Position numbers and translations under genes: made by a program
The notes under the pieces: generated by a model
Databases searched by the model: none
What the model saw: only the letters and a program-made list of their open reading frames with translations
What the model was told of the DNA's origin: nothing
Source of the DNA: Tribonema minus
Taxonomy: Eukaryota > Sar > Xanthophyceae > Tribonematales > Tribonemataceae
Assembly: GCA_017506865.1 (NCBI GenBank)
Contig: JAFCMP010000544.1
Coordinates: 186,001 to 250,000, forward strand
Reading direction: 5' to 3'
Length of the DNA stretch: 64,000 nt
In this document: positions 1-12,300 of the stretch, piece after piece
Position numbering within the stretch: the stretch's first letter is position 1
How the letters are laid out: the number at the start of each line of letters is the position of its first letter

Positions 1-680
1 CAGCCATGATAATTGGTTGCGATCTTCATAGACGGGTGGGGCATTCAGGGCGACGTGTGCCCATGGCAGTGCAGTGACGTGAGCCGCACCTCCATGCATG
101 CGGTCAGCTGCCCCAGCCAGCACATACGGGGGCACAGCGCGACGCACACAGTGACTGCCCAAAAGCAGTGCCTCCAGCGCATCTTGAGACAGCACCATGT
201 CTCTATTGTCCGCAATGCGCCTAGGACGCCAGCGACTTCAAGGTGCCGGGGTATCGGCGGACACAGTCATCGACCCAGGGTGTCTGCACTTCAGCAGTGC
301 ATACCGCAACAAGGGAATAGTGCGAGACACAAGTGTGTGCGCACCCACGGCGAGCTCGTACCTGGCAGGCACAACAAATGCCTTAAGTGCGGTGGGGGAG
401 GACGCAAAGGTCAAGCACCACACCGGCACCTTGACGTCATCTTGGGCCTTAGTGCAATTCGTGCAGGAGTCGTACGGACGGCTGGGCAAGCAGACAAAAC
501 TTTTTCTCAAGGAGTTGGCAATGCACACAGCTCTCTGCTCAGGGGGGGGGAAGGCAGATGTGTTGCGCAAGGCCGGGCTAGCTAAGCTTCAGATCCTCAT
601 TGCGCTGATCATGTCACTGGCGCGGAAGCTGGCGGAGCGCATCATGGCGTACTCACGCGGAGCATGAATTCTGGACTGTG
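1..680 (+). mobile_element. 3' fragment of an R2-like (REL endonuclease) LINE
   Basis: This stretch reads, across frames, like the C-terminal part of a LINE with a restriction-like endonuclease. A degraded CCHC knuckle (C...HAVSC) is followed by a basic stretch ending QRILRQ, then a D-SV-P-A-SY type strand and the motif QESYGRLGKQTKLFL. The same order (CCHC, QRILRQ, FGSIGEKGRKLL) occurs in the longer LINE at 31-36 kb, which supports the call. A second copy of this family lies at 16.9-17.9 kb. The fragment is cut by the left edge of the window and is in more than one frame, so it is a dead copy. Its exact ends and clade are inferred, not seen. Confidence 0.6.
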
Positions 681-1368
681 TTGCAGTGCCGGTATCCAAG
701 TAAGGGCGCAGAGCAGACTAGACTGCTGCGTTGACGCAAACGTTTTTAATTGCACAGGCAACCCGGCCTCCCTGGGGCCTTCAAAAATACTATAGTACTA
801 CAAGTCCGCAAGTACTGAGAGGGCGCGCCTGCGACAACATTGAGTTGGTGGTGCTGCGACAACATTGAGTTGGTCCTTCTTTTATGAAGATGTTTATGTG
901 ATGCCGCCACTGCAAACGAGCATTCAGGTTCAAATCTATGCAGCACAGTTTTTACAAACAACAAGCAGGGACAGCAAAACAGAGTAAAGAAAGCTTGATT
1001 TACTGAAAGAAAAACACAACGATGCACTCCCATGTGGACTTCCTGCAATTGCTTCCCAGCGGCCAGCAAGAATTGTTGTTGCTGGCCGGCAAAGCACATA
1101 CAGCTGGCAGCCCCAACTGCTGCCGCTGACACCAATGCAGACTTGTGGCTTCAGTAAAAGAGTGCACAGGTGCTTAGCACTAATTCTCGCCTATGGCACG
1201 ACATGCACCTCTGCAACAACAAAGGGTTGAAAAGACTAACAAAGAAGCGAACAAGTATGGCCGCACTGCTCAACTCCCATGCTTTTTGTCGACCAGCTGC
1301 CCCCTCCCATTTGGTCCATTCTGGCACAACGGTACTTGAACGAAACTGCATTGCGGTTTGAGCACGTT

Positions 1369-1398
1369 GTACTTTTTATTAATTCTTGCTCAGGGTTG
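1369..1398 (-). mobile_element. LINE 3' tail remnant
   Basis: Thirty bases match, in reverse complement, the extreme 3' end of the LINE at 36360-36395 (GAGCGAGAATTAATAAGAAGTAC type end). Nothing else of the element is recognisable here. The rest of 681-1708 holds no gene that I can support. Confidence 0.45.
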
Positions 1399-1708
1399 TA
1401 CTCTTTTTTCCGGTATTCATGACGAGTGTGCCAACGCTGCCTTGAAATCAACACTCGCAAGGTTCCAGCTACTGAGGTTTTGAAAGAATTTTCAGGGCTG
1501 CTTGCCTCATGATAGCCAGCCAAGGCTATTGAAATATGTGCACGGCACTGCTGATCTCATGATAGGTTGCAAGCTACCTCACAGGTAGTTTCCACTGAAG
1601 TGACATACGTTGCGCAGACGACGTGCCAAATGCCGCTGGCTGCCAGTGACATCGCTCCTTGACACTTTTCTCTTCCGCTTGCGCACGTCATTTGCGTCTG
1701 TGCGACCA

Positions 1709-4700
1709 TCATCCATGCTTGGGGGCCACTTTCTCAGCGGCGCCCAGCGCCTCTCCAGCTGGTGTGGCCGTCGCCGCGGCACCCGCGGTCTGGATGTGTG
1801 AAGGGTACACAGACTGCAGGTCTGCCAGCGTCTTGAGGTTGTTTGACACGGCGTCAGCCTGCTTGCCCGCCGCTTGCACCGCCAGCTGATGACAGCAGCA
1901 GAGGGTAGATGATGTTCATTGTGTCGCAATTGAGTGAGACTTCGATCATGGAGGCGGTGATGCAATTCCAGTTTGCAAGAAGCATGGCAAACATAGGCTT
2001 TTTGAAGCAAGACGCACAAGGTCATCCATCCAGGCAAATTACATTCAAGTGATTGAGAGCAGCTCAGAGCACTGTTATTGTGTAGTCTGGCAAGCTGGAT
2101 GTGTGTGCGCTCTTCCGCAAAGTTGAATATGATTGCTGAGCAAGTTTTTAAGTGCTCACCTCTACCTGTTTATCAAGTGCAAACAAATCTGTTACGTGCC
2201 ACAGCAGTCAAGTGCAGGCTGCTGACATTCAACTGTGTTAACAGCGACGTAACTCTTCGCCTGAGCAGACAAAGACATCTGAAAGCATCAGCCGGCAACC
2301 CAGCCTGGCAGTGGAACAGCAGGGTGACAGACCGGAACGAACATGTTGCGTACACAACTAGCCTAGGAACTGCTGTATAAGTAGCAGACACCTTTGGAAC
2401 CTACAACCAGTCCTAAAAATTCAGCACAAGCTGCTATCAAGCATGGTATCCTACACGTGGCAGCACCATTCACGTCACATGCTAATACCCAAAGCATCAA
2501 CGATCGCAATTGCGTGTTACTAGCGAACTAGTGTATTTTGGCGTGGAGCGACACTCAGTACACCCAGTACATTTTGAATGTCTGCCATTCTTAAGCAATT
2601 GCCGCAACCCTTAAGGTATATGTAGCACACGTCTAGATGTTGCCGTCGTTCTTGCATGCCTGTCACGTGTGCGTTTCTGGCTCTGTTGGCACTCCTGTGC
2701 TGGCATTGAGTTCCGGTGGACAATAGCGCACCTCCCTCTGTGTCTTCGCTTGCTTTTTTTCACAACTGGATTGCAATGATTCCAGTAAAGCGTTGCTACC
2801 AAACAACTTTACACACCCGTCTAGCCTAGGCGGCCTCAAGAGGCGGCAGCCAGCCCATACATACGGCCCCTGCTAGTCTACTGCATAGCCAATGGGGGCT
2901 TATCCGACTGTAAATGTTGTTTTTCTCAAAAGGAATGTCAGCCAAGCAAGGGGGCAGTCAGCCAAGTAAAGGGGCAGTCAGCAAAGAAAAGGGGCAGTCA
3001 GCCAGACACACCTGTGCTGCATTTGAAGTGGCGGCAACTGTCGCTGTCGCGATCTGCTCTTGCGGCAGCGTCACAGGTGCTGGCAGAGCGGCTGGCGGTG
3101 GCAGTGGATTGCCCGGCTGTTGCTGTCAGGAGGGCAAACACAAGTACCGGTCCGGGTCATTTGTACTGCTATCTAGTATGTATCAAGTCAAGGATAGTAT
3201 AGGGCGTTGACCTCCAGGAGATGCTTCACTCTCGCAGTATCGTGATTGATCATTTCCAATTGAATGGCACACTCAGGCTGCAGTGACAGTGGCGGTGCGC
3301 GCCAAGAAGTGTATAACACGGCGTTGGCCGGAGCACCAGTAGAATGGTGCTGAATTTGCGGATTGACAAAACTTGAGCAGGCCACGCTCGCAGTATGCCG
3401 CAGTGCAGATGAAGTTGCAGGACCCGTCAGCTGCGTGCAGGACAGCGTACAGAATTCTGTCAGTTGCAAGCATGCGAAGCAGCTAGCTGAGTGTGCTTAC
3501 CTCAGGACTCTGCGCTGACAGTGGGGCACCGACTGTCAAAACGAGAGTGGGTTGTCTGGCCATTTAGCTCGCAATTGTCTGAGTCGAGTATGAGGTTGCA
3601 TGGGAGGTTTACAGAAACACATGCCAAACTTCTGGACAACAACCGCCCCTTCTCAGTGTTTCATGAAAGACAAAACCGCAGAAATTGCAACAACTTCTCA
3701 ACTACGTTTCGTTCCTGTTATGATGAACAGTTAAACCATGTGGAATACACGAGGAAATGATGAGCTGCATGTGCATGAAGAGTTGACCAGCTCAACACCA
3801 CATAGCTAAGTCATGGCCATGGCGTGTGTCTCTTTGTAGGCACATACCAACAGCACTGAGGGTCAACCAGTTTCCCATCAAAGCTTGTGATAACGTGGTC
3901 AACACCTGGCGTGAACGCTGAGAATCCAAGTTCTAGATAAAGTGTGCTTGCAGTTTCTCCTGCATATTGCACAATGGATGGTTCTGAGTCTCTTGACAGA
4001 ATCCAAGCAAGGTGGAGCAGCAGCAAAATGAACAGTTGAACTGCTGCATCGCAAACGATGGTAGGCCGTGCTTGAACATGAGACAAAAGAGCCACATCCT
4101 ATCAAATCCATTATGAGTGCTAGTCGCCCTATAGTAGATGGAAACTCACAGAGTTTTAAGGGCTAAGGAATTATTTGTACACATGGACTGTCATGATGGC
4201 CTGTGCACAGATGGCCGTCACTACCATGAAATAACCCTTACAAGTGGAGCAATATCAACCGGCATCACAGGCAGTCGCAGCCGTGAGGGACAAGGTTGAT
4301 AACATGGGGACCAGGGGAAACATACCTGACCCTTCAAGGAGGCCAGCGCCATAGCCGGTGGACACTCCGGTGCCCTCCTTAATGTCGATCTCTGTGGCAG
4401 CTGGCAGCTGCACCATCCTGGAGGCAGGCTTGGGGCGCTCTTCATCATAAAAAACCTGAGTAGCGCAATAAGTGAGGTCAAACAAGATGTCAGGTGTAAG
4501 GCTCAGGCGGCGTGAGGCTGCTTGTCTTCTTCAGTGACGGCCTTGATACATCAGGTATTTAGCATCGAGCACAGTTGTCTTGACGAGGCATTAAGTGCAG
4601 CTTCCTCATGCTCAGTCACACCCTATGCCACGCGAACGGCTTTATGCGTTAGCTGATAGTGAGTTAACCAACACGTTGACGTTCTACAACCGCATAACGA

Positions 4701-5099
4701 CACCAAGACGTGCCCTGCAGTGCGCCATGGCCCCACTCGATGACCAGCAGCTTCCTTCGCAGATCAATCCATTTCTGCATGCAAGCATGCAGCAGTCCAG
4801 TGCAATTTTGTAGACGCTGGCACTCTTGACAGTATTGCGCAGACTAATAGTTTTTGTGACCTAGCTAGCATGGCATTGAGCCCAAGAGCATGTGTGGCAG
4901 CATACGCTTTCTCACGTTTGTGTAAGCCTTGTACTGCTCGGCCTCCCACGTCGCCAGGGGGGCCTCATGGGGAAGCAGTACCAGTACTTGCCCAGGCGGC
5001 CGACCAGTACTTGCCCAGGCGGCCGACAGGGGTGGGGTCAATCACAGTGAGGAGCGGGTAGATGTCTCGCTCGAGGCTGTCCTTCATGTCTTTTTCAAA
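1709..5099 (-). CDS. Unrecognised multi-exon protein, 3' part
   Basis: Several minus-strand exons join cleanly, although I do not recognise the protein. The last exon (1885-1709) encodes 58 residues (LAVQAAGKQADAVSNN... to VAPKHG) and a stop. The exon before it (3116-3012, 35 codons) is phase 0 at both ends and ends ATSNAAQ, giving a helical Ala-rich C-terminus. A further exon (4455-4326) has VFYDEERPKPASRMVQLP and ends at a GTATGT donor. An upstream exon from 5099 starts FEKDMKDSLERDIYPLL and reaches EQYKAYTN at a GTGAGA donor. At least one exon between 4326 and 3116 is missing from this reading. The 5099 exon contains a 23-bp tandem duplication that changes frame, so the gene may be damaged. 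The true start lies upstream, perhaps beyond 5.1 kb. No family is claimed. Confidence 0.45.
4981..5026. repeat. 23-bp perfect tandem duplication in an exon
   Basis: Two identical 23-base units lie head to tail (4981-5003 and 5004-5026) within the exon that encodes VIDPTPVGRLGKYW on the minus strand. Twenty-three is not a multiple of three, so the second unit shifts the reading frame and leads quickly to a stop. Confidence 0.9.
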
Positions 5100-6146
5100 C
5101 TTTGCAGCGTGCTAGTTGCTAGGTGGTTCCCCGCTCACGTCAGTGGCTGGCGCTGTCTGCAACATCTTTGTGTGGAGGCAAATGACACGCGCCAGCAGGC
5201 TGCGCGGCGACGAGGGAGCAGCAGCACAGGAGGGAGGTGAGTGATGTAGCCTCTGCAGCAAAATGGGTTGTTATCAACGCCATTCGCAAGCGGACCACAT
5301 GGGCAGGTTACGCTGCAAAGGGGTGGCAACTAGTGTCACCTGCACAGCTTACCCCAGCCTACTGGCGTTGTCGCTGCTCACAGGAGCCAGTGAGGCATGT
5401 GGCATGCCAGTAGGACACACTGGCCGTAACTGGAAGACCAAGATACCTTGCGTGATGTGAGGAACAGGGGTCGACACGATCTGTGGTCATGGAAGCTGAA
5501 GAAGTACCACAGCTACATCAACAGCTACAACAACAGTGTCCAAAGCTCCGAGGATTCAAGAGGTGTGTTCACCTGCAAGTGCATGCGTCGACGAAGTGAA
5601 CCTCAAAAGTCGCTCTCAAATGAGTAGGCTGACCTTAAGACGCATATTTCAGATACACACCCATATACTTTTGACATAATCAGCAGCAAGTTCAAGTTGT
5701 TGGCACACACCTGCAAAACCACTTCTTGAGGTATGTCTTTTTGGTGTCTGTCATTCATATTCTGGATCACGTGCAGTTCACACCAATTGGATCGCAGCAA
5801 ACAGGCGTTGCAGAACTATAGAGTGTGATTGGTATGTATGTATTGGCAGAGCGATCAAAAGCAGGGACTGACCTTGCACGCCATAAAGCCTTTTGCCGTG
5901 CACCCCACTGCGCAAAATCCATATACAATGCCGCTTCCTATAGCTGCTCCTGTCTGCTGCAGCACGCAAGTGAAGCAATGTCGGTTGCGACCGGGATGTG
6001 GGCTCTCTGCCCAAACCGTGAGCATTCAGCTGCGCTTCCAGTACCTAGCGATGAACGATGGTGCACACTGTGCCGAGCGGCACAGTGTTGTGCATCACCG
6101 TACTAGACATGCAAAAGGCATAGCGGCGGACGCAATGATTATATAC

Positions 6147-6300
6147 CTGCAGTCCCGGCACCACGATGGCGTAGAACTCCGCGATCATCGCCACCAGCAA
6201 GCCCCATGTCAGCACCTGCAGCGGCTCCAATGGGTGACGCCAAGCACAGCCCACAGCAGACAAACACCAGCCCCATGACGCATTCAGCACAGATGACGGC
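6147..6300 (-). CDS. Possible exon of a membrane protein
   Basis: One minus-strand frame between an AAATCAG acceptor and a GTATAT donor encodes about 50 residues with two hydrophobic stretches (SWGWCLSAVGCAW and VLTWGLLVAMIAEFYAIVV). This is consistent with membrane helices. It could be an upstream exon of the gene at 1.7-5.1 kb or belong to a separate gene. The call rests only on splice-site fit and hydrophobicity. Confidence 0.25.
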
Positions 6301-7879
6301 CTGATTTGGTCGAGGCAGCAGCAGCAGCAAGCACCCACAACATGATGTTGACGATACACTGATGCAATCGCTTACCAGCTCTAACCCATTTTTCTCATCA
6401 TCCAGTTTATTCTTCTTCTCTTTTGGAGTACATTCTGTAGGCTGAGAGAGCCTGAATAAAAGACCTACGCAAACGTGGGTGTGCTGCTGCCTGCGAACAA
6501 GGGAGCACTGGAGTAGTTCGTGCAAGGCCAGGTGAGCACAACGCAGCAGCAGCGGCGGCCACCAATGTTATTTGTCTCCGCCTCTTTAGAAGCACGGTCC
6601 TGACCCACGCGGCGGCTTGGATCTACAACAAGATTGCACTGACCTCGGAGGGCGTACCGCACTTTTCCAACATCACTCCTGATGGCTCCAACATCACTCT
6701 CGATGCAGGGCCGTAAATGTGTGGCTTCATTGCATTGTGTGCTGCGTGAATGTTGCATGTGGGGAAATAATGTCAAAAACGTGTGGGAGCATGTTGATTG
6801 TGTAATTCACGCCACAGAGCAGACGCAGGAGCAGCAGCAGCCGCAAATCGTTGTACTGTGTAGCGCGTTTGTCGCACCTTGCAATTCTTCAGCAAGACAT
6901 CACATATAGCCCCACACCAGTAGTCCTCTCCATCGCCATTGTGCAGTCAGCAGCAGCCACATCTGTTGCTCTCTTACTTTTCCTATCCCTCTTGCCTGAA
7001 AAGGAGTTTTTTTCCCTCTCGCGCAGGCGGCCGACATGGCGGCGCGCGAGAAGCTGACAGAGAAAGTGTTCGTGACTCAAGCATGAGCAGCGGCAGCAGC
7101 AGCAGCAGTGGTAAGTGCAGCAGCAAGCTCAGTTGGAAGCTGGTTCAAAACCTCATGACTATGTAAAGATCATGGCCAACCTCCCGGCCATATTTGTGTG
7201 ACCTGTGGTTGACGATGGTGAGAAGAAGCCCGTACGCTGTGTGAGAGATAACTGAGAGCCCATCATGCTTTTTGTGCGTTTACATGTACGATACCACTTG
7301 TCAGCGCCTGCAAGAAATTGCCCAGAGTCCTCACAGACTGTGAAGTTTGTATCCATACAACTGAGAGCGCAACGTACTGCTGGTGCATATTCACATATAG
7401 CTGCGGCAGCCACGCTGCGTCGCAACTGTCTCTGCTGGAGACAGTGCCAAAGAAGATGCTGTGTAGGCCTTACGTCCTCTGCAGGCCGTGCATGCTCTAA
7501 ACCCGTGTGGCCACCCCTTTAGAGTAGTCCAAGCTTGTCAATTTCTTCATTTCTTTGAAAGTGCAAGGTACATACTGTATGACATGCGCTGAGCCAACAC
7601 ATGTCCATAGTATGAGTACCCTTGATTAAGCTTTACGTGACCGTATGCCGCGTTCAAAGTGAGCTCTGGGATTTGTGGCGACCTGACAAAACTGAAAATA
7701 ATCTTGTGCGCTTGTATCCAAGAAACACTTATGACACTGCTGTGAGTGGAGTACAGACTTGGGGGACCGGACGATTGATATGCGTATCTCTTGGTTTTCA
7801 TCTGCACTAGTGCACGATTTTCGTCTGATCTTCCGCCATCCACAGGTTATAGTCTTTCATTGCTGCATGTATAGCGTTG

Positions 7880-8062
7880 GTGCACATCGTATACATATAT
7901 ATGAAAACGAATCAAAAGATCGTAGAGCTCTAGGTGACAAGGGATGGGTAGCCGCAAGTGCCTTCCACCAATAACCGTGGTCGCCGCTACTGCAGCAATT
8001 GGCCACAAGTCAAACAGTACCACCGTATCCACCAGTCAAAAGACTTTGTGTGCAAGCTTTTA
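7880..8062 (-). repeat. Dispersed repeat, copy 1 (about 170 bp)
   Basis: The reverse complement closely matches 61667-61838 and, over about 70 bp, 45520-45592. The shared part keeps an open frame with LFDLWPIAAVAATTV and GGRHLR followed by CHLELYDLL. The copies lie in unrelated contexts, so this is an interspersed element of unknown type. No terminal repeats were seen. Confidence 0.65.
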
Positions 8063-8345
8063 GCGTTCGAGGCATGGGTGTTCAGTATTGGAATGGTCTC
8101 ACGTGTTCGGTAGGCCAGCTCCAGCCGGCAGCCCAACACAGAGGTTCAGCAGCTAGTGTAACTGTATGATGACGGTCGAAGTATAGCATATACATACGCG
8201 TCTAAGAGGAAAAGCTATACGTCCTATACATTGTGCAGTTTTCGGTGATAGCACTGACTACTCGTGTTTCATCACCGCTGCGCAGCCTCGCGGTGTCAAT
8301 TGGCACAGACTTTGGCGCATTTTTGGTCATGTGCTGGTGCCGAGA

Positions 8346-8560
8346 CTGCTGCTGCTGCTGCTGCTGCTGCCTCGTGCTTGTGCTTGGCTAGTATGCATGT
8401 ATCTGAGCACGAAGCAGATGGTAGCGCCATGGCATCAATGGCCATTGGTGCAGCAGCAGCAGCACAGCAGCAGCGTGCAGCAGCATCGCAGCAGCAGCAG
8501 CATCAGCAGCACGCTGCTGCTGCTTCTGGTGCGCGTGTGTCGATCAGCAGCAGCAGCAGG
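8346..8560. repeat. CTG/CAG microsatellite and CAG-rich stretch
   Basis: Eight uninterrupted CTG units lie at 8346-8369. They are followed at 8447-8560 by several short CAG runs that encode Ala/Gln/Ser tracts on the plus strand. It could be part of a low-complexity exon of the plus gene ending at 10684, but no splice structure was established. Confidence 0.7.
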
Positions 8561-9767
8561 CAGTGATGCACTTAAGGCGACAGCCATGGACTCAGTGCGA
8601 GGTCACTGCCACTGCTAGCCACACGCGCTCTGGACCACACCACACACACACCTCTTTATTCACACCGGGAACATGCCTGAGGTCCATTCTCGTGGAACAG
8701 TCTTTTGCACCGCATTGGGGATGTGATGTTCAGACGTAAACCTTTCCAATATACCAGGTTGAATGCAGGGCACCAGCTGATATTCGCATCTCACATCAGC
8801 CTATCAGCTGAATTTCTAACCATGTGTCACACAATCAGCCACCCAAGGCAACTAGACTATTGAGTAAACTATGGAGACAACGACATTAGATCACAAACCT
8901 CGCCCTTTTGCTGCTCTGTGTCCAGCGTGCTAATGAGGGCTATCACAGCTTCAATGACGACGAGCTGCATCGCATGCGAACAGGCTTGCTTGTATGCTGT
9001 TCAACCATGGCTGCTTCTCAGCCAGTGGTCAGCGACCAATATTATAGTATTCCAATGTTTGTACTCAATGCAGCGATTGATGATCAACTTATCAAGCAGT
9101 GGCAATACCAGTTCAGAACTGGCAGTTCTGCATTCCGTACACCATTGCCATCAAACGCGAAAAGGAAAATTTTGGAACGGAGTGCATCTCCATGTTAGGC
9201 CTAATCAATATACGTTGCTGCATGAAAATTAACATACATTGGGATTGCAGCGCCTGTAAGAAACTACCCAGAGTCTTCACAAGCTGTGAAGTTTGCATTC
9301 ATATATCGGGATTGTATCATACGTTATACACAGTAGAATTTTCATACTATACGCCAGCGCACAACCCCATGCATATTGTATGACGCCCTATGTGTATTTT
9401 TGTCCGCTACTCGCTGCAGTATTTGCCCCCTTCGCCGCTTCTGCCTAAATTTTCATGCCACATCGTTCTTGAGCGGCACTTGCATGGTAGGCTTGCCTGA
9501 TTGATGACTGACGAATACTCGCAAACGAGCCAGAATGTTGTGCCGCCGTGGCTGTTTTTATGCCATGTATGCTATGACACTTGTCTGCACAACAAGCTGC
9601 CAGCTTTGCTGTGCAGACCAGTTGCTCATGAGCTTCAGACGTGGCGGGCACGTTCCCGCTTGTGGTTCGCACAGCGCAGTGCATTAGGTGCGGTCAGTTT
9701 CTTCATTTGATTGCTGCGCAACACAGTGCTGGTAACACCATCGTTATCACCCATGCTTGTTTTGCAG

Positions 9768-10684
9768 TCAAAGACCTGCTCAACCAGGAGCACTTCAAGT
9801 CCATCAGAGGAGCCTTTGAGGAGTGGAGCGAGGAGGAATTGGCTGCAGTCAACACGTCCCAATTCGCCGACATCTTCAAGAAGAATCAGCGGCAAATCGC
9901 CATCGCGCACAAATTTCAGAAAGCCGTACAGGCCCACCTCAAGCCAGGTGCGCACAATGTCAATGTACATGTTTGAACTTTATTGAAAAATGCCTTACAC
10001 CCTGTGCATCTGCTCGACAATGTGACCATATGTCACCGTTAATCTCAGCAATGTGACAGCAATGCAGAAGCATCATCTGGCACCAAGCCGTGACCGTGCA
10101 CAGCAACGTCAGAGTTCCATTTCTTGGTCAACCGTTCCTACACAGTAGTGATGGCGCTGCAGTGTGCTTGGTGTGTGGACGTGCACATTGCACTCATGTA
10201 CAGGTTGGCGTCTACGAGGCTCGGTGTTACCTGCGTCATCTGGTGTCCGCTGCTACGTCTGCTTCACGAGCCTTGTTCGACAGACGTGCCTTGGTACTTT
10301 GTGAGGATGATTGACGAGCGACTCACATGTTCCTCTATAATAATTTGCATGCCTTTTTGTTGTTGGAAGGCTTCAACGGTAAATCTGATGAGCACACCTG
10401 ACGCACTGCAGTGCTCGACAATGCGCTTTGCAGAGCCGAAATCAATTCTGCTGCACAAGTATGCCCTGGACAGTGACAACCCGGCAGCAGAAGACTCATC
10501 TGTCAAACAGGTGCTGGTCATGGATGCAGCTGACCTCACTCGGCTCTTCAGCGGACTTGGCGCTTACGGCCTGTCCAAAAAGGATGATCCAGAGCACGCA
10601 ATCCGCAGCTTTGACGCGCTGGAACCTGGCGCCGAGTACTGGCCAACCTTTGCCAAGAGCAGCAGGCTGAGCTCCGCTGGCTGA
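9768..10684 (+). CDS. Unrecognised protein, last two exons
   Basis: Two exons join in frame. The first is 9768-9947 (180 bp, TTTTGCAG acceptor, GTGCGC donor). The second is 10434-10684 (TTTGCAG acceptor), which ends in TGA. The encoded C-terminal 140 or so residues are hydrophilic and charged: VKDLLNQEHFKSIRGAFEEW, FADIFKKNQRQIAIAHKF, then KSILLHKYALDSDN and a tail with GAEYWPTFAKSS. I do not recognise the family. Possible upstream exons on the same strand lie near 7023-7080 (AREKLTEKVF after a strong pyrimidine-rich acceptor) and 8930-8992 (NEGYHSFNDDELHRMRT), but they were not joined. The opposite strand is also open here and is treated as a shadow because these plus exons share a phase. 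Confidence 0.42.
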
Positions 10685-10739
10685 GCACGATCACCGGGCT
10701 TGCGATTCCTTGTATGCTCTTGGGGGGACCGGCGCTGCT

Positions 10740-10810
10740 GGAGAGGGCTAGCAGCTGCCGCACCTGCGCCTGTGCAATGCGGCAATAGGCGCTGACGTCG
10801 CCATCAGGGG
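10740..10810. repeat. Duplicated segment, paired with 14757-14826
   Basis: About 70 bases resemble 14757-14826, and the last 40 are nearly identical. On the minus strand both encode PDGDVSAYCRIA. One copy lies beside the tandem cluster at 10.9-11.8 kb, the other just upstream of the broken peptidase gene, so the two loci share ancestry. Confidence 0.6.
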
Positions 10811-10912
10811 CCGCAACTGCGTACCAGTTGTCAATCACCACGCTTGTGAGCGCGCTGTAGCGTGCGGGAGGTGCGGCGGCGCGAGAAGGCAACGCGCTGC
10901 GCGAGATTGTAG

Positions 10913-11775
10913 CTGCCCTGCGAGCTCTGCTCGGCGAGTGCGTGTAGCAGCGCTTGGGTGTCGCGTGACATAGCGCCGAAGCGGGAGGTGCGCCGGCGCC
11001 AGAAGACAAGCACTGCGCAGGAGTGCCACACGGTAGTTGCCCTGCAGCAGCGTCTGGGTGTTGCGCGACATAGCGCCAAAGTTGTCAAAGGCTGCGGCAA
11101 AATTGGGTATGTGTAGTGGGGTCCAGGGCGTGCACAGAGATTCAAGGACGGGCCTGATCGGAAAATGCAACAGAATTCGGCTATAAATGTAGACTGCTTA
11201 CGAGCTTGTGCCTTGTGCCGTGCGGTGGCGACATGCACGTGATCGCAAGTGTGTGCCAATCAATGCCGTCTCTTTTGTCCGGTTTTGCTCTTGAGTAGCA
11301 TACACGACTCCTTGGAGGTCAATAATGGCAGATCTCATTATGATGGCTGCGTGAAGATGATAGGCGCCTTGCTTGCCGGAACCAACAAGCAGAGCATGCG
11401 GGAGGCACGCGGGAGGCACAAGACTAGCACCCTGGTCCATCCAGCTTCCTTGGGCAGTGTGCGCTCTTTATCACAAGCGCACACACACACTTGCATTTCA
11501 TGAATAATTGCAGTGAAAAGCGACACACCGCGTGCGCTGCAGTCAAAGCTGGCGGACAACTGTTGCGACCTTGAAGGTGCGGCAGCATTGCCCAGTAGAC
11601 GGCGTTGCGGAACGGCGCGCAGACTCCTGAACCCCGCGGCGCAGGAGTGTAGTTGCCCTGCACCAGCGCCTGGGCGTCGCGTGACATAGCGCCGAAGTCA
11701 TCAAAGGCTGCGGCACATTGGGTATGTGTAAGGAGGTCCAAGGCCCTGTTGTGAATGGGGCACGTGCACAGAGCT
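10913..11775 (-). repeat. Cluster of three diverged repeats with a shared peptide
   Basis: Three segments (about 10913-10985, 11037-11145 and 11650-11775) share a core. On the minus strand it encodes FGAMSRDTQALL or close variants (DNFGAMSRNTQTLLQGNY, DDFGAMSRDAQALVQGNY). The second and third copies also share flanking sequence around AAAFD. Copies sit in different frames relative to each other and contain stops outside the core. The cluster may be exon duplications of a lost gene or a small element family. No known domain was recognised. Confidence 0.5.
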
Positions 11776-12133
11776 TAGGTCGCCGGCGGGACTGATCGCG
11801 AGGGATCCCTCCGTCGAAAAAGTGCTGCCACATACGCTGAGCGGTAAGTAGATGCTGACTACTCATGCATCATGGCAGACGCAGGCGATGCTGAGGCGAT
11901 CTCATTATAGCGGGGTTGTCATGACTTAAAGCCCGACTGCGGAGTTGGACTCCTGCCCAAGGCAGGGGGTGGCTCCTGGTTGCCCAAAAGGTCCCCTGTC
12001 GTTCAACAAATGCTCCTTGGCCATGAATGTTTGAAGTATAAGCAGTGGGGTGCTGGCAACCTCGAGGGTACATTCCAGACCAGGCCCCACTACACATACA
12101 TATGCTACACCACTTACCATGCTACCGCAACAT

Positions 12134-12149
12134 CCCCCCCCCCCCCCCC
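12134..12149. repeat. Poly-C run of 16
   Basis: Sixteen consecutive C lie just downstream of the Fanzor-like coding end. The exact length may be unreliable in assembly. Confidence 0.8.
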
Positions 12150-12300
12150 TGTTGCTACTAATAGGCACGCACCCCTGTCACAAGTGCCGCTGGCACCATT
12201 GACAGTCAGCACCGGCAACTGCCTGCACTACCTCGTGGGTAACCCAGCACTGCCACCGCCCCCGCCATCACTGGCACCCCCCCACCCCCCCTCCGCTTGT

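Noticed and set aside
8346-8560. Repeated CAG/CTG blocks as a possible CRISPR-like array
   Set aside because: Simple triplet repeats with no spacer structure.
9635-9970. 111-codon minus frame over the plus exon at 9768-9947
   Set aside because: Plus exons share phase across the intron; the minus frame has no splice or start support.
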